This document shows, one piece after another, positions 9,827-19,324 of a stretch of DNA of 64,000 bases. The stretch covers positions 276,089 through 340,088 of the forward strand of contig NZ_JGZK01000005.1 of assembly GCF_000741695.1 (NCBI RefSeq). The letters run 5' to 3'. The notes under the pieces are model-generated. The model was not told the DNA's origin. It ran no database searches and saw only the letters and a program-made list of their open reading frames with translations. The DNA is from Bifidobacterium reuteri DSM 23975 (lineage in GTDB: Bacteria > Actinomycetota > Actinomycetes > Actinomycetales > Bifidobacteriaceae). Every line of letters starts with the position of its first letter. Position 1 is the stretch's first letter. A program made the position numbers and the translations under genes.

Positions 9827-10813
9827 ATGGAACGTAACGATCAATTGCACGAAGAGGCCGAGGAGGCCCTGAACCAGATCAACAAGAAGACCGGCCGTAA
9901 TATGCCACAGGCCATCGGCACGGCTGTAGTGCTGGTTGCTCTGATCCTGGCCAGTCTGCTCATCAGAATCGACCTGTTCGTGCTGTTGGTCGTGGTGTTC
10001 ATGGTCTTGGCATTGTGGGAGCTCCGTGTGGATTTCGCCACCGTGGGCCTGCATATCCCCGTCGTCATGCTCTGGATATGTTCGTCCTTCACGTTGCTTG
10101 CGACTTACTATGCTCCCTACCATCTCATCACGATGTCGCTGAGCGTCATCGTATCCATCATCCTGGTATCCATTTCTGCGAGCGCCAAGCTCAGCTTCGG
10201 CAACCGTCTGTCCCTCGCGGTCGCAGGCAAACTATCGAACACGGATGCCAGCGCCCGGCTGGAATCCTCGTTCAATCACGACGGCGGTGAGTTGCATCAC
10301 TCCCGTATCAGCCATGTGGCTGTCTCGGTGCTCACCGTGCTGTACATTCCGTTGCTGGCCAGCTGCATCATCATTCCGCTCACCTTCAACAATCATCCTG
10401 TGGCGCACGCCATCATGCTGGTATTCCTGCCGGCGCTTTCCGACACTGGCGGATTATTCGCCGGCGCATGGCTCGGCAAGCATAAGCTCAGTCCGCGCAT
10501 CTCGCCCAAGAAGTCTGTCGAAGGCCTCATCGGATCGATGCTGTTCGCCATGACGGGGGCGTTCGCGGTGTTCTTCTGCACCTATGATTCCTCCATCTGG
10601 GCGAGCCGTTGGTGGGTCCCAATCGTCGCCGGCGTACTGATTGGCGCAGTCGGCACCTTCGGCGACCTGTGCGCATCCATGCTCAAACGAGACATCGGCA
10701 TCAAGGACATGGGGCATCTGCTCAAAGGCCATGGCGGCGTGATGGATCGTGTGGATTCCATTCTGATGAGCGCCGCGTTCACGTGCGCATTGCTGTGGGT
10801 CACCGGGTTGTAG
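9827..10813 (+). CDS. cdsA: Phosphatidate cytidylyltransferase
   Basis: The 328-residue membrane enzyme makes CDP-diacylglycerol from phosphatidate and CTP for phospholipid synthesis. It has about seven to eight hydrophobic segments after a charged N-terminal tail. The family signature is at the C-terminus: SMLKRDIGIKDMGHLLKGHG followed by GVMDRVDS. It begins 21 bases after frr. A charged, hydrophilic loop (about residues 140-160, with HDGGELHHS) separates two membrane blocks. Confidence 0.96.
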   Translation: MERNDQLHEEAEEALNQINKKTGRNMPQAIGTAVVLVALILASLLIRIDLFVLLVVVFMVLALWELRVDFATVGLHIPVVMLWICSSFTLLATYYAPYHLITMSLSVIVSIILVSISASAKLSFGNRLSLAVAGKLSNTDASARLESSFNHDGGELHHSRISHVAVSVLTVLYIPLLASCIIIPLTFNNHPVAHAIMLVFLPALSDTGGLFAGAWLGKHKLSPRISPKKSVEGLIGSMLFAMTGAFAVFFCTYDSSIWASRWWVPIVAGVLIGAVGTFGDLCASMLKRDIGIKDMGHLLKGHGGVMDRVDSILMSAAFTCALLWVTGL

Positions 10814-10858
10814 AACGCTGACAAACGAGGCGATAACGCAATGCTCAATGATTGATTG

Positions 10859-10899
10859 TGGCGGTGCATCTTACCGGCGACTATGAAGATGCACCGCCA
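10859..10899 (+). terminator. Hairpin after cdsA
   Basis: Perfect 14-bp inverted repeat, TGGCGGTGCATCTT (10859-10872) and its complement (10886-10899). No long T run follows; it probably ends the pyrH-frr-cdsA transcript. Confidence 0.6.
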
Positions 10900-10978
10900 T
10901 TACAATGTGAGTAGAGCCGTCCATGAATAGTCGGTATCGGTAATTCGTTGGTATTTTGTATTCCCCGTCAAGGTAAGA

Positions 10979-12160
10979 GTGAAGTTCGGCATGACCGCAC
11001 ATGAGATTGATACACCTGAAACCGGCATCACCCCCGGTGGCACCTCCGGCGCCTTCCGCGATGTGCTGTCCAAAGACCATGCTCGCCGTGGCAAGCCTCC
11101 GCTGCATTTCGTGGACATGACGCCTGAAGAGCGCATCGCTGGCGTAGAGTCGTTGGGATTGCCGAAGTTCCGCGCCAAGCAGTTGGCGAACCATTACTAC
11201 GGCCATTTCGATGTGGATGCTGCGGAATACAGCGATTTTCCCGCCGCCAAACGTGCCGAGGCGGCCGAGATGTTCTTCCCGCAGCTCATCACCGAAGTCA
11301 CTCGGCAGGTGGCCGACCAAGGCACCACCATCAAGACGCTGTGGCGCCTGTTCGACGGCTCGCTCATTGAATCCGTGCTGATGCGCTATCCGACACGCAC
11401 CACGCTCTGCATATCCTCGCAGGTCGGTTGCGGCATGGGCTGCCCGTTCTGCGCGACGGGCAAGATGGGCCTGACCCGCAATATGTCGGCGGGCGAGATC
11501 GTGGAACAGGTGCGCGTGGCGGCGAAGATGATGCGTGACGGCGAAGTCGCCGGTGGCCCGGGCCGCCTCAGCAACATCGTGTTCATGGGCATGGGCGAGC
11601 CGATGGGCAATTACAAGTCCGTGCTGTCCGCGGTGCGGCAGATCTCCGCCATGCCTCCCGAAGGCTTCGGCATTTCAGCGCGCAACATAACCGTCTCCAC
11701 GGTAGGCGTGGTGCCCGGAATCAAAAAGCTCACCGCCGAAGGCCTTCCTGTGCGTCTGGCTGTTTCCCTCCACGCGCCCAGCGACGAACTGCGCGACGAG
11801 CTGGTGCCTATGAACCGACGCTTCAACACCACGCAGGTGCTGGACGCCGCTCATGATTATTGGCTTGCCTCCAAGCGACGCGTCAGCATTGAGTACGCGT
11901 TGATGCGCGGCATCAACGATCAGGCAGAACATGCTCGTCTGCTGGCCAAACGACTCAATCATTATGGTGATAACTGGGCCCATGTGAACCCCATTCCTCT
12001 CAATCCGATCGAGGGCTCCCGATGGACCGCCTCCAAACCGGAGGATGAGGCGCGGTTCTTGGAGATCCTGCATGACGCGGGCATCACCGCCACTTTGCGC
12101 GACACCCGTGGACAGGATATCGATGGTGCCTGCGGCCAGCTTGCCGCCAAAGAGCGCTGA
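10979..12160 (+). CDS. rlmN: 23S rRNA/tRNA (adenine-C2) methyltransferase RlmN
   Basis: The 393-residue radical SAM enzyme methylates C2 of A2503 in 23S rRNA and A37 in some tRNAs. The radical SAM cluster motif CGMGCPFC is near residue 155. The family block FMGMGEPMGNY follows, and the C-terminus holds HVNPIPLNPIEGS and the conserved cysteine in IDGACGQL that forms the methyl-carrying intermediate. The GTG at 10979 has AAGG 5 bases upstream; an ATG at 10991 is an alternative. It stands alone between two hairpins. Confidence 0.95.
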   Translation: MKFGMTAHEIDTPETGITPGGTSGAFRDVLSKDHARRGKPPLHFVDMTPEERIAGVESLGLPKFRAKQLANHYYGHFDVDAAEYSDFPAAKRAEAAEMFFPQLITEVTRQVADQGTTIKTLWRLFDGSLIESVLMRYPTRTTLCISSQVGCGMGCPFCATGKMGLTRNMSAGEIVEQVRVAAKMMRDGEVAGGPGRLSNIVFMGMGEPMGNYKSVLSAVRQISAMPPEGFGISARNITVSTVGVVPGIKKLTAEGLPVRLAVSLHAPSDELRDELVPMNRRFNTTQVLDAAHDYWLASKRRVSIEYALMRGINDQAEHARLLAKRLNHYGDNWAHVNPIPLNPIEGSRWTASKPEDEARFLEILHDAGITATLRDTRGQDIDGACGQLAAKER

Positions 12161-12192
12161 CGACCTACGACTGATGCCTGTGTGACGATTAT

Positions 12193-12219
12193 CGCCTTCC
12201 TCTTGAGAGGAAGGCGTTC
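12193..12219 (+). terminator. Terminator of rlmN
   Basis: CGCCTTCCTCT (12193-12203) is directly followed by its complement (12206-12216), then TTCCTT. A very tight hairpin 33 bases after the rlmN stop. Confidence 0.75.
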
Positions 12220-12366
12220 CTTCAGGGGCGTACGGCAGGTGGTTTTGCCGTAAACCCGTTGTGACCGTTTATGATTCTCATATTGCAGAAGCCGATATGG
12301 TTCATGTAATGACCGATAGGTAGGCTGAAGCACTGTACAAAGCGAAACCGAACAGGGGAGTGGAGC

Positions 12367-13137
12367 ATGTCGCTGGCGGTACGAGTCATCCCGTGCCTGG
12401 ATGTCGATGACGGTCGCGTGGTGAAAGGTGTGCATTTCGAGAACCTCAAGGATGCCGGCGACCCGGTGGAGCTGGCCGCCGAATACTACCGTCAGGGCGC
12501 CGATGAGCTGACGTTCCTCGATGTGACCGCCTCCAGCTCGCATCGTAGGACCATGATCGATGTGGTTTCCCGCACGGCCGAACAGGTGTTCATCCCGATG
12601 ACGGTCGGTGGCGGTGTGCGTACGCCTGAGGATGTGGATTCGCTGCTGCGCTGCGGCGCGGACAAGGTCGGCGTCAACACGGCTGCCATCAATGATCCTT
12701 CGCTGATCAGCCGTGTGGCCGAACGATTCGGGAACCAGGTGCTGGTGCTGTCCGTGGATGCCCGCCGCGAGCAGGGCGAACAGCATACCCAGTCTGGTTT
12801 CGAGGTCACCACCATGGGTGGCCGCAAATCCACCGGCATCGATGCGATCTGGTGGGTCAAACGGGCCGAGGAGCTTGGAGCCGGCGAAATCCTGCTGAAC
12901 TCCATGGACGCAGACGGCACCCGGCAGGGATTCGATCTGGAGATGATTCGTGCGGTGCGCAGGGAAGTGAAGATTCCGATCATCGCATCCGGCGGTGCCG
13001 GCAAGGTCGAGGACTTTCCGCCGGCCATCGAGGCGGGTGCCAACGCGGTGCTGGCGGCATCGGTGTTCCATTACGGCATCATGACCATCGCCGATGTGAA
13101 AGCGGAATTGAAGAAGCACGGCTACACCGTGCGCTGA
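12367..13137 (+). CDS. hisF: Imidazole glycerol phosphate synthase subunit HisF
   Basis: The 256-residue (beta/alpha)8 cyclase subunit uses ammonia from HisH to form imidazole glycerol phosphate and AICAR in histidine synthesis. It begins [20 protein letters not shown] with the catalytic Asp; [11 protein letters not shown] carries the second catalytic Asp and [13 protein letters not shown] binds phosphate. AGGGGAGTGG precedes the ATG. hisI follows directly; no hisH is in the window, so histidine genes are scattered. Confidence 0.97.
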   Translation: MSLAVRVIPCLDVDDGRVVKGVHFENLKDAGDPVELAAEYYRQGADELTFLDVTASSSHRRTMIDVVSRTAEQVFIPMTVGGGVRTPEDVDSLLRCGADKVGVNTAAINDPSLISRVAERFGNQVLVLSVDARREQGEQHTQSGFEVTTMGGRKSTGIDAIWWVKRAEELGAGEILLNSMDADGTRQGFDLEMIRAVRREVKIPIIASGGAGKVEDFPPAIEAGANAVLAASVFHYGIMTIADVKAELKKHGYTVR

Positions 13138-13181
13138 ACAAGTACGATACATGGACAATGCAGGCAAACGGATATAACGAC

Positions 13182-13577
13182 ATGGCAGAACACGAATACG
13201 ACAATTCCACCGAGCTCGACCCACGAATCGCCGCGCGACTGAAGCGCGATGCCAAGGGACTGGTCGCGGCCGTCATCCAGCAGTACGACACCCGCGAGGT
13301 GCTGATGGTCGGCTATATGAATGACGAGGCGCTGCGGCGCACCCTGACCACCGGGCGCGTCACGTTCTGGTCCCGTTCTCGTCAGGAATACTGGCGCAAG
13401 GGAGACACTTCAGGCCACGTGCAGTATGTCAAGGGCGTCTCGCTCGATTGCGACGGTGATGCACTGCTGGTCGAAGTCGATCAGGTGGGTGCCGCATGCC
13501 ATACCGGCAAGCGCAGCTGCTTCCTCGAAGGAGGGCCGCTGCCTGTGGTCGAAGGCCACCGTCCTGCCGGGCAATAG
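13182..13577 (+). CDS. hisI: Phosphoribosyl-AMP cyclohydrolase
   Basis: The 131-residue Zn- and Mg-dependent enzyme opens the adenine ring of phosphoribosyl-AMP. It shows the block [17 protein letters not shown], the aspartates in LDCDGDALL, and zinc-binding cysteines at CDGD and CHTGKRSC. The ATG at 13182 is chosen; an in-frame ATG at 13158 has no better binding site. It is the cyclohydrolase only; the pyrophosphatase (hisE) is a separate gene at 40.9 kb. Confidence 0.95.
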   Translation: MAEHEYDNSTELDPRIAARLKRDAKGLVAAVIQQYDTREVLMVGYMNDEALRRTLTTGRVTFWSRSRQEYWRKGDTSGHVQYVKGVSLDCDGDALLVEVDQVGAACHTGKRSCFLEGGPLPVVEGHRPAGQ

Positions 13578-13652
13578 GCTTACGCCGGATTCCCTTTGTC
13601 GGCGGACGCCATACGCAGCACGGCCAAGGGACGGTTGGTATTGCGGGAATAC

Positions 13653-13688
13653 ATGCAGTGGATTGGGATATCAGTCAAGGAGCGATAA
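13653..13688 (+). other. Possible leader peptide overlapping the trpE start
   Basis: ATG at 13653 opens an 11-codon frame (MQWIGISVKER) with one Trp codon. Its TAA shares a base with the trpE ATG (TAATG), which would allow translational coupling. Its own ribosome binding site is weak, so it may not be translated. Confidence 0.25.
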
Positions 13689-15244
13689 TGAGCGAATGCA
13701 GCGTCAAGAATCTTACATGGGGAGCCACTTGGCCTAGCCGTGATCAGTTCCACGAACTCGCCGATGAAGGCTATCGTGTGATTCCTATTGTGCGCCGACT
13801 GCTCGCAGACTCCCTGACCCCGGTTGGTTTCTACGAGCGGCTCGCCGGCGGACGCTCCGGCACGTTCATTCTCGAATCGGCGGAATTCGGCGGTTCCTGG
13901 AGCCGATACAGCTTCATCGGTGTCAATTCCATGGCCCAGTTGCGCTCTAACGACGGCAAAGCCGACTGGTTGGGTAAGGTGCCGGCCGGTGTACCCAACG
14001 AGGGCGATGTCATTGAAGTCGCCCATGCCGCACTGAAGACGCTCAAGGCCCCGCATGTGGAGGGGCTGCCGAACCTGACCTCTGGTTTGGTCGGCACTGT
14101 CGGCTGGGATGCCATCCGCCATTGGGAGCCGACGTTGCGTGGATCGGCTCCGAACGAGACCGGCCAGCCGGAAACCGTGCTCGCCCTCGCCACCGACATC
14201 GCCGTGGTCGACCATGTCTCCGGTTCCGTATGGCTCATCGCCAACGCCGTGAACGTGGACGACAAGCCCACTCGTGCGGACGGCGCCTACGACGAGGCCG
14301 TGGCTCGACTGGATCGTATGCAGCGCGACGCCGCCACCCCCACCGAGGGCGAGGCACGCGTCAATGTGCTGGACGAGTCGGTCAAGCAGCCCGAACTGCG
14401 TTTCCATACCGAGAAAAGCCATTACGAACATGCCGTGGAGGAAGCCAAGCGTCATATTGTCGACGGCGATGTGTTCCAGGTGGTCATCTCCCAGCGTCTC
14501 GACATCGATTCTCCGGCCGACCCGTTCGACGTCTACCGCGTGCTGCGCACATTGAACCCGAGCCCGTACATGTACTTCATGGCGCTTACCGACGCGCAGG
14601 GCCGAGACTTCAACGTCATCGGCTCCAGCCCGGAGACGCTCATCAAGGTGGATAACGGCCATGCGATGACGTTCCCGATCGCCGGTTCCCGTCCACGTGG
14701 CGCCACGCCTGAAGAGGACGAGAAGCTCGCGAAGGAGCTGCTTGCCGATCCGAAGGAACGCAGCGAGCACATCATGCTCGTGGACTTGTCGCGCAATGAT
14801 CTGAGCAAGGTGTGCGTGCCGCAGTCCGTAGAAGTCGTACAGCTCATGGACATCAAGCGTTTCAGCCACATCATGCACATCTGCTCGACCGTCACCGGAC
14901 GGGTCGACCCCTCGTTGACCGCCTTCGACGTGTTCAAGTCCGCGTTCCCCGCCGGCACGCTCTCCGGTGCACCCAAGCCGCGCGCCGTGGAGATTATCGA
15001 CGAATTGGAACCCGCCGATCGCGGCATCTACGGCGGTACCGTCGGCTACTTCGACTTCTCCGGCAACATGGACATGGCCATAGCCATCCGTACCGCGTTC
15101 CTGCGCGACCATGAGGCGAGCGTGCAGGCAGGTGCCGGCATCGTGCTCGACTCCGTGCCCGCCAACGAGTGGCAGGAGACCCGCAACAAGGCCGAGGCCA
15201 GTGTCGAGGCCGTCCAGATCGCCGCCCAGCTGCGCGAACTGTAA
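13688..15244 (+). CDS. trpE: Anthranilate synthase component I
   Basis: The 518-residue subunit converts chorismate to anthranilate with ammonia or TrpG-derived ammonia. The start at 13688 has AAGGAG 4 bases upstream; a longer in-frame open frame begins at 13496 but overlaps hisI. The N-terminal domain has the feedback-inhibition type motif LLESAEFGGSWSRYSFIG (here FILESAEFGG). The C-terminal chorismate-binding domain has IAGSRPRG, DPKERSEHIMLVDLSRNDL and FPAGTLSGAPK. No trpG or trpD is adjacent; trpCB and trpA lie 20 kb away. Confidence 0.96.
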   Translation: MSECSVKNLTWGATWPSRDQFHELADEGYRVIPIVRRLLADSLTPVGFYERLAGGRSGTFILESAEFGGSWSRYSFIGVNSMAQLRSNDGKADWLGKVPAGVPNEGDVIEVAHAALKTLKAPHVEGLPNLTSGLVGTVGWDAIRHWEPTLRGSAPNETGQPETVLALATDIAVVDHVSGSVWLIANAVNVDDKPTRADGAYDEAVARLDRMQRDAATPTEGEARVNVLDESVKQPELRFHTEKSHYEHAVEEAKRHIVDGDVFQVVISQRLDIDSPADPFDVYRVLRTLNPSPYMYFMALTDAQGRDFNVIGSSPETLIKVDNGHAMTFPIAGSRPRGATPEEDEKLAKELLADPKERSEHIMLVDLSRNDLSKVCVPQSVEVVQLMDIKRFSHIMHICSTVTGRVDPSLTAFDVFKSAFPAGTLSGAPKPRAVEIIDELEPADRGIYGGTVGYFDFSGNMDMAIAIRTAFLRDHEASVQAGAGIVLDSVPANEWQETRNKAEASVEAVQIAAQLREL

Positions 15245-15268
15245 GCGGTACATGAACAACTGAGCATT

Positions 15269-15306
15269 AGCCTTCTTGTCGCAATCCACATTGTGGCAAG
15301 AAGGCT
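15269..15306 (+). terminator. Terminator between trpE and the convergent permease gene
   Basis: AGCCTTCTTG (15269-15278) and CAAGAAGGCT (15297-15306), with further pairing inside (GTCGCAA...TTGTGGC). It can serve both converging genes. Confidence 0.75.
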
Positions 15307-15387
15307 CATTCATTGTGCTCGATAGTGACCATCACAGCGATCAGGAAGGTCCAACAAGGTCGAGCACAACACATCTGCCGTGCTCTA

Positions 15388-16803
15388 TTAGTTACGTTTC
15401 CCGCGCCTGCGGCGACGTTCGAGCAGGTGGTATCCGCCGTAGCAGCAGGCGACGAACGGAATCATGCAATACAGCGTGGAACGCTGCGTGTCATCCAGCA
15501 CCACCAGCACGAGCGCGCCGACGCACATCGCCATGGCGAGCCAGGGAAGCACCGGATATCCGGGGGCCTGATACCCCAATTCGTCGGTACTGCGCCCGGA
15601 ACGCACCCATTCGCGGCGGAACCGGATATGACACACGCACACGGAAAACCACACCACCAGCGTCGCCAAGCCGGATACGGCGACCAGCACCAGATACACG
15701 GTCGAGGCGGCAATCACAGAAGACAGCAGCGCCAATAGCGAGCCCGCCATGCTGAACAGCACGGCCCACACAGGCACGCCGTGGAAGTTCGTCTTGGCGA
15801 ACCGAGCGGGGATGAGACGCTCCTTGGCCAGCGACCACACCATGCGCGAGCACACGTACAGGCCGGAGTTCGCGGCGGACAGCACGGCGGTGAGGACCAC
15901 GAAGTTCATGACGTCGCCGGCGAACGGCATACCAATCGACTGGAATACCAGCACGAACGGGCTGGTCTCCACGCCGGCCTGATGCCACGGGATCAGAGCG
16001 GACATCACCGCGATGGATCCGATGAAGAACAGGGCCAGACGGAACACCGTGGTGTGCACGGCTTTGGGAATCGCATGCGAGGGATCCTTCGTTTCGCCGG
16101 CGGCCACGCCGACCACCTCGGTGCCGGAGAACGCGAACACCACCGTGAGCAGCGTGGAGAACACCGGTGCGAAGCCGTTCGGGAACCAGCCGTCGGCGTT
16201 GAAGTTGCCGAACAGTGGCGCGTGGTCGTATCCGGCGATGGGAATCACGCCGAAGATCGCCAGCAGTCCGATGACGATGAACGCCGTGATCGCCAGCACC
16301 TTGATTGAGGCGAACCAGAACTCGGCCTCGCCATACAGACGCACCGACATGATGTTGAGCGCGAACACCGCCACGATGAACACGGCCGACCACACCCATG
16401 CCGGCGAATCCGGGAACCATCGTTGCATGAGCAATCCGGCCGCCGTGAACTCGCTGGCGAGCGCCACCGCCCAGTTGAGCCAGTACAGGATGGCGATGGT
16501 GAATGCGGTGCCGGGGCCGATGAACCGCTTGGCGTACATGTGGAAGCTGCCGGCGTACGGCATGGCCACGGAAAGCTCGCCAAGGGAGACCATCACACAA
16601 TAGACGAGCAGGGAGCCGACCGCGTATGCCAGGATCGCGCCGAGCGGTCCGGCCTGATGGATGGTGTAGCCGGAACTGACGAACAATCCGGTGCCGATCA
16701 CACCTCCCAGAGAGATCATGGTCAGATGGCGTGACTCCATCTTGCGTTCGAGACCGCTCTGGGCATTGTCGTCACTGGTTGCGCCTTCACAGGCATCCGC
16801 CAT
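15388..16803 (-). CDS. APC-family amino acid permease
   Basis: The 471-residue inner-membrane protein has about 12 hydrophobic segments. The first contains the APC motif MISLGGVIGTGLFVSSG, followed by the conserved GELSVAMP, FSGTEVVGVAAGETKDP (segment 6 region) and SAANSGLYVCSRM blocks. It resembles the LysP/GabP/AroP amino acid-proton symporters; the substrate cannot be fixed. The ATG at 16803 has AAAGGAG 9 bases upstream; a frame extending to 16857 lacks this support. The C-terminus is very basic (RRRRRGKR). It is divergent from the next gene and convergent with trpE. Confidence 0.9.
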   Translation of the reverse strand: MADACEGATSDDNAQSGLERKMESRHLTMISLGGVIGTGLFVSSGYTIHQAGPLGAILAYAVGSLLVYCVMVSLGELSVAMPYAGSFHMYAKRFIGPGTAFTIAILYWLNWAVALASEFTAAGLLMQRWFPDSPAWVWSAVFIVAVFALNIMSVRLYGEAEFWFASIKVLAITAFIVIGLLAIFGVIPIAGYDHAPLFGNFNADGWFPNGFAPVFSTLLTVVFAFSGTEVVGVAAGETKDPSHAIPKAVHTTVFRLALFFIGSIAVMSALIPWHQAGVETSPFVLVFQSIGMPFAGDVMNFVVLTAVLSAANSGLYVCSRMVWSLAKERLIPARFAKTNFHGVPVWAVLFSMAGSLLALLSSVIAASTVYLVLVAVSGLATLVVWFSVCVCHIRFRREWVRSGRSTDELGYQAPGYPVLPWLAMAMCVGALVLVVLDDTQRSTLYCMIPFVACCYGGYHLLERRRRRGKRN

Positions 16804-17027
16804 GTCTGGGCTCCTTTGATCGTGTGTGGTCGATGTGCGTGCGCTGCTCGTTTTCACGCCGAATTCATATACTACTGGTTATGGCCGGGCATGGGGGCCG
16901 GGAACACGGGTCAAGCGTAATGTCGGGCATACAATGATAGCGGAACTACAGTGCCGTCCGGGCGTTGTCACTGTGTCCAAGGTGCCGCATGCACGCGGCA
17001 CCCAGCAAGAGGAAAGGTCCATAGCCG

Positions 17028-18125
17028 ATGGAAACCCAGCATCGTTGGCCCACGAAGGTGATAGGTCTGATCGCATTGCTCGTGGCGGTGGCCGTCGTGC
17101 TCGGCGTGGTGGTGTGGCGCTCGTCCCAGCCCAAGCCTGCGGAACCTGTCCAGGCAGTGAAGGTGGACGGCTATCTGGGCGGCGAGAAGATCGGTCTGTT
17201 CGATGACGACGAATTCAAGGCATTGGCGACCAAAGCCGGCCTCGACGTGAACTACCGCAAGGCGGGAAGCCTCGCGATGATGGACGCCGACCGCAAGGGC
17301 CTCGACTACCTGTTCCCCTCCTCGCGCACGGCCGTCGAATACGGCAAGTCCAAGGGCGTGAAGGCCACACGACAGGACATCGTGTTCAATTCTCCGATTG
17401 TCGTCTACACGCATCGAGCCGTTGCCGACGGGCTGGTCGCCGGTGGACTCATGACCAAAGACGAATCCGGCGTCTACCGGTTGGACATGGCCAAGGCCGT
17501 GGATGCGATGGTCGCGGACAAATCATGGACCGATGTGGGGTATGCGGCCGGGTACGGCCAGTTCCGCATCGACTCGACCGATCCGGTGCAATCGAATTCA
17601 GGCAACGAGTACGCGGCGCTCATCGCCACCGTGCTCAACGGCGGCACGCCAGCCACCGTGGATTCCGTGGCGCGCGACGGCGCGACCGTGAAGCGCCTGT
17701 TCGCCAAATCGGGATGGATGGAGACCAGCTCCGAGGATTCGTTCACACAGTTTCTGACGCTTGGCGTGGGCTCCAAACCGATGACCGTCGGCTATGAGTC
17801 GCAGATCCTCGATCTGGCGGTCAACAATCCGGACGCATTCGCCCAGGTCAAGGACGACATCGTGGTCGCCTACCCGACCCCGACCGTCTGGAGCACGCAT
17901 ACGCTGATGGCCTTGGATGCCAACGGGGAGAAACTGCTTGATCTGCTGAAGTCGAAGGACGTGCAGCAGCTCGCGTGGCGGCGGCACGGCTTCCGATCGG
18001 TGGACTATCTGGGCAGCGACCCCATCTCACGGTTCGGGGTGAACGGCGTGACCGATCAGGTCACCAACGTATCCGAACTGCCCAACAACGACGCCATGCA
18101 GGCGCTTATCAAGGCGCTGCAGTGA
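17028..18125 (+). CDS. Membrane-anchored solute-binding-like protein, no adjacent transporter
   Basis: A 365-residue protein with one N-terminal membrane segment (VIGLIALLVAVAVVLGVVVW, about 12-31) but no lipobox cysteine. The extracellular part resembles periplasmic binding proteins: ATRQDIVFNSPIVVYTHRA, the SNSGNEYAALIATVLNGG block and YESQILDLAV. Similar domains occur next to VWA and tellurite-resistance-type proteins in other bacteria, but no such partner or ABC permease is here. AGGAAAGG lies upstream of the ATG. Ligand unknown. Confidence 0.65.
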   Translation: METQHRWPTKVIGLIALLVAVAVVLGVVVWRSSQPKPAEPVQAVKVDGYLGGEKIGLFDDDEFKALATKAGLDVNYRKAGSLAMMDADRKGLDYLFPSSRTAVEYGKSKGVKATRQDIVFNSPIVVYTHRAVADGLVAGGLMTKDESGVYRLDMAKAVDAMVADKSWTDVGYAAGYGQFRIDSTDPVQSNSGNEYAALIATVLNGGTPATVDSVARDGATVKRLFAKSGWMETSSEDSFTQFLTLGVGSKPMTVGYESQILDLAVNNPDAFAQVKDDIVVAYPTPTVWSTHTLMALDANGEKLLDLLKSKDVQQLAWRRHGFRSVDYLGSDPISRFGVNGVTDQVTNVSELPNNDAMQALIKALQ

Positions 18126-18234
18126 TGGATTAAAGGCGGATTCGGCGTCGGATCCGTGGGAAATCACCCCGGTAGATGCGGCGGGAAGCAGGTCCCTTCA
18201 GTGCAATCGACGGCATGGTATTCACAGCCGGCCG

Positions 18235-18600
18235 TCACAGATTGTCGATCTGCGCGCCGAACGGCCAGAGCGCGAGCTTGGCCATCTTGAACGACTGGAT
18301 GCCGAATGGGATGCCTATGATGGTCACACAGTTGAGCGCGCCGGCGATCACATAGCCGATCGCCATCCATACGCCGACCAGCACAACCCATACGATATTG
18401 GCGAGCGTGGAACCGACCCCGCCGCCGTACCGCACCGTTTTGCCGAACGGCACCAACGTAAGTCCGGCCATCTTGAATGCCTGAATGCCCAGTGGGATGC
18501 CGATAATCGTGACGCACAGGACAAGGCCCACGATGGCCCAACCAATGGCGATTTCGATGCCGCCCAGAATGATCCACAGAATATTGCCGATGAGTCGCAT
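18235..18600 (-). CDS. YccF domain membrane protein
   Basis: A 121-residue protein with two copies of an inner-membrane module: TIIGIPLGIQAFKMAGLTLVPFG (first half; quoted here only as GIPLGIQAFK) and GIPFGIQSFKMAKLALWPFG. This GIPxGxQxFK...PFG duplication is the mark of YccF proteins, whose function is unknown. The ATG at 18600 has AAAGGGGG 7 bases upstream; an ATG at 18618 lies before that site and is less likely. It ends just downstream of the solute-binding-like gene, in convergent orientation. Confidence 0.88.
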   Translation of the reverse strand: MRLIGNILWIILGGIEIAIGWAIVGLVLCVTIIGIPLGIQAFKMAGLTLVPFGKTVRYGGGVGSTLANIVWVVLVGVWMAIGYVIAGALNCVTIIGIPFGIQSFKMAKLALWPFGAQIDNL

Positions 18601-18797
18601 GCCATTCCCCCTTTCCATTGTTTGCAGACAACATCACAGTATCGCAAACGACCGCGTCCCGAATCATCAGGGACTTCCCGGAACCGACCCCGAAATCCGG
18701 TCGGCGTTGTTGCCATCAGGCGACAGAACGTCTCGGTATGGCCAAATCTATGATATAAGCACATTTATGGCTGACGCTCGGAAGGGGGAATCCGACA

Positions 18798-19292
18798 ATG
18801 ATATCCGAGGACAGGCAGGGTTATCGATACGGAATCATCATCGCGATCGTCACAGTGATACTGGTGGTCGCGATATGCGTATTCGCACGATGGTGGATGC
18901 ATCGTCCCGCAGACACGTCGCACGTCCAGTACTCCTACTCGTCCTCCACCCGGTTCTCCAAGGCGCAGCTCGACGCCGCCGGCAGGACCGTCACGCAATC
19001 GTTCTCCACACTCACCGGTTGCACACTGCACAAGGTCTCCTACGACGAAGCGAAGACCGATGAGATGCTGGATTGGGAGGATAAGGCCAAGAGTGAATCG
19101 CCGGACTACTGGTCGTCCGTGTATGACGCATACCAGCAATATGGGCGGGACCGCATATTCATGGCGACCGTCGATTTCGACTGCGATGGCAGAGACCCGT
19201 CACTGCCCGACGGTCCGCAATCGATGGCTTGGTATCTGCGGCTCAACGACGACGGCCGGACATGGACTGAAGTCGATCACGGCAATGGGTGA
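18798..19292 (+). CDS. Single-pass membrane protein of unknown function
   Basis: A 164-residue protein. The N-terminus has a short cytoplasmic part and one membrane segment (YGIIIAIVTVILVVAICVFA, about 11-30), then an extracellular domain with two cysteines (TGCTLHK and VDFDCDGRDPS) that could form a disulfide. GGAAGGGGG lies about 10 bases upstream. I do not recognise the family. It converges with the aldo/keto reductase gene 32 bases later. Confidence 0.7.
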   Translation: MISEDRQGYRYGIIIAIVTVILVVAICVFARWWMHRPADTSHVQYSYSSSTRFSKAQLDAAGRTVTQSFSTLTGCTLHKVSYDEAKTDEMLDWEDKAKSESPDYWSSVYDAYQQYGRDRIFMATVDFDCDGRDPSLPDGPQSMAWYLRLNDDGRTWTEVDHGNG

Positions 19293-19324
19293 CTTCAGTC
19301 CACGTTATATCCGAACGCTGGCAA

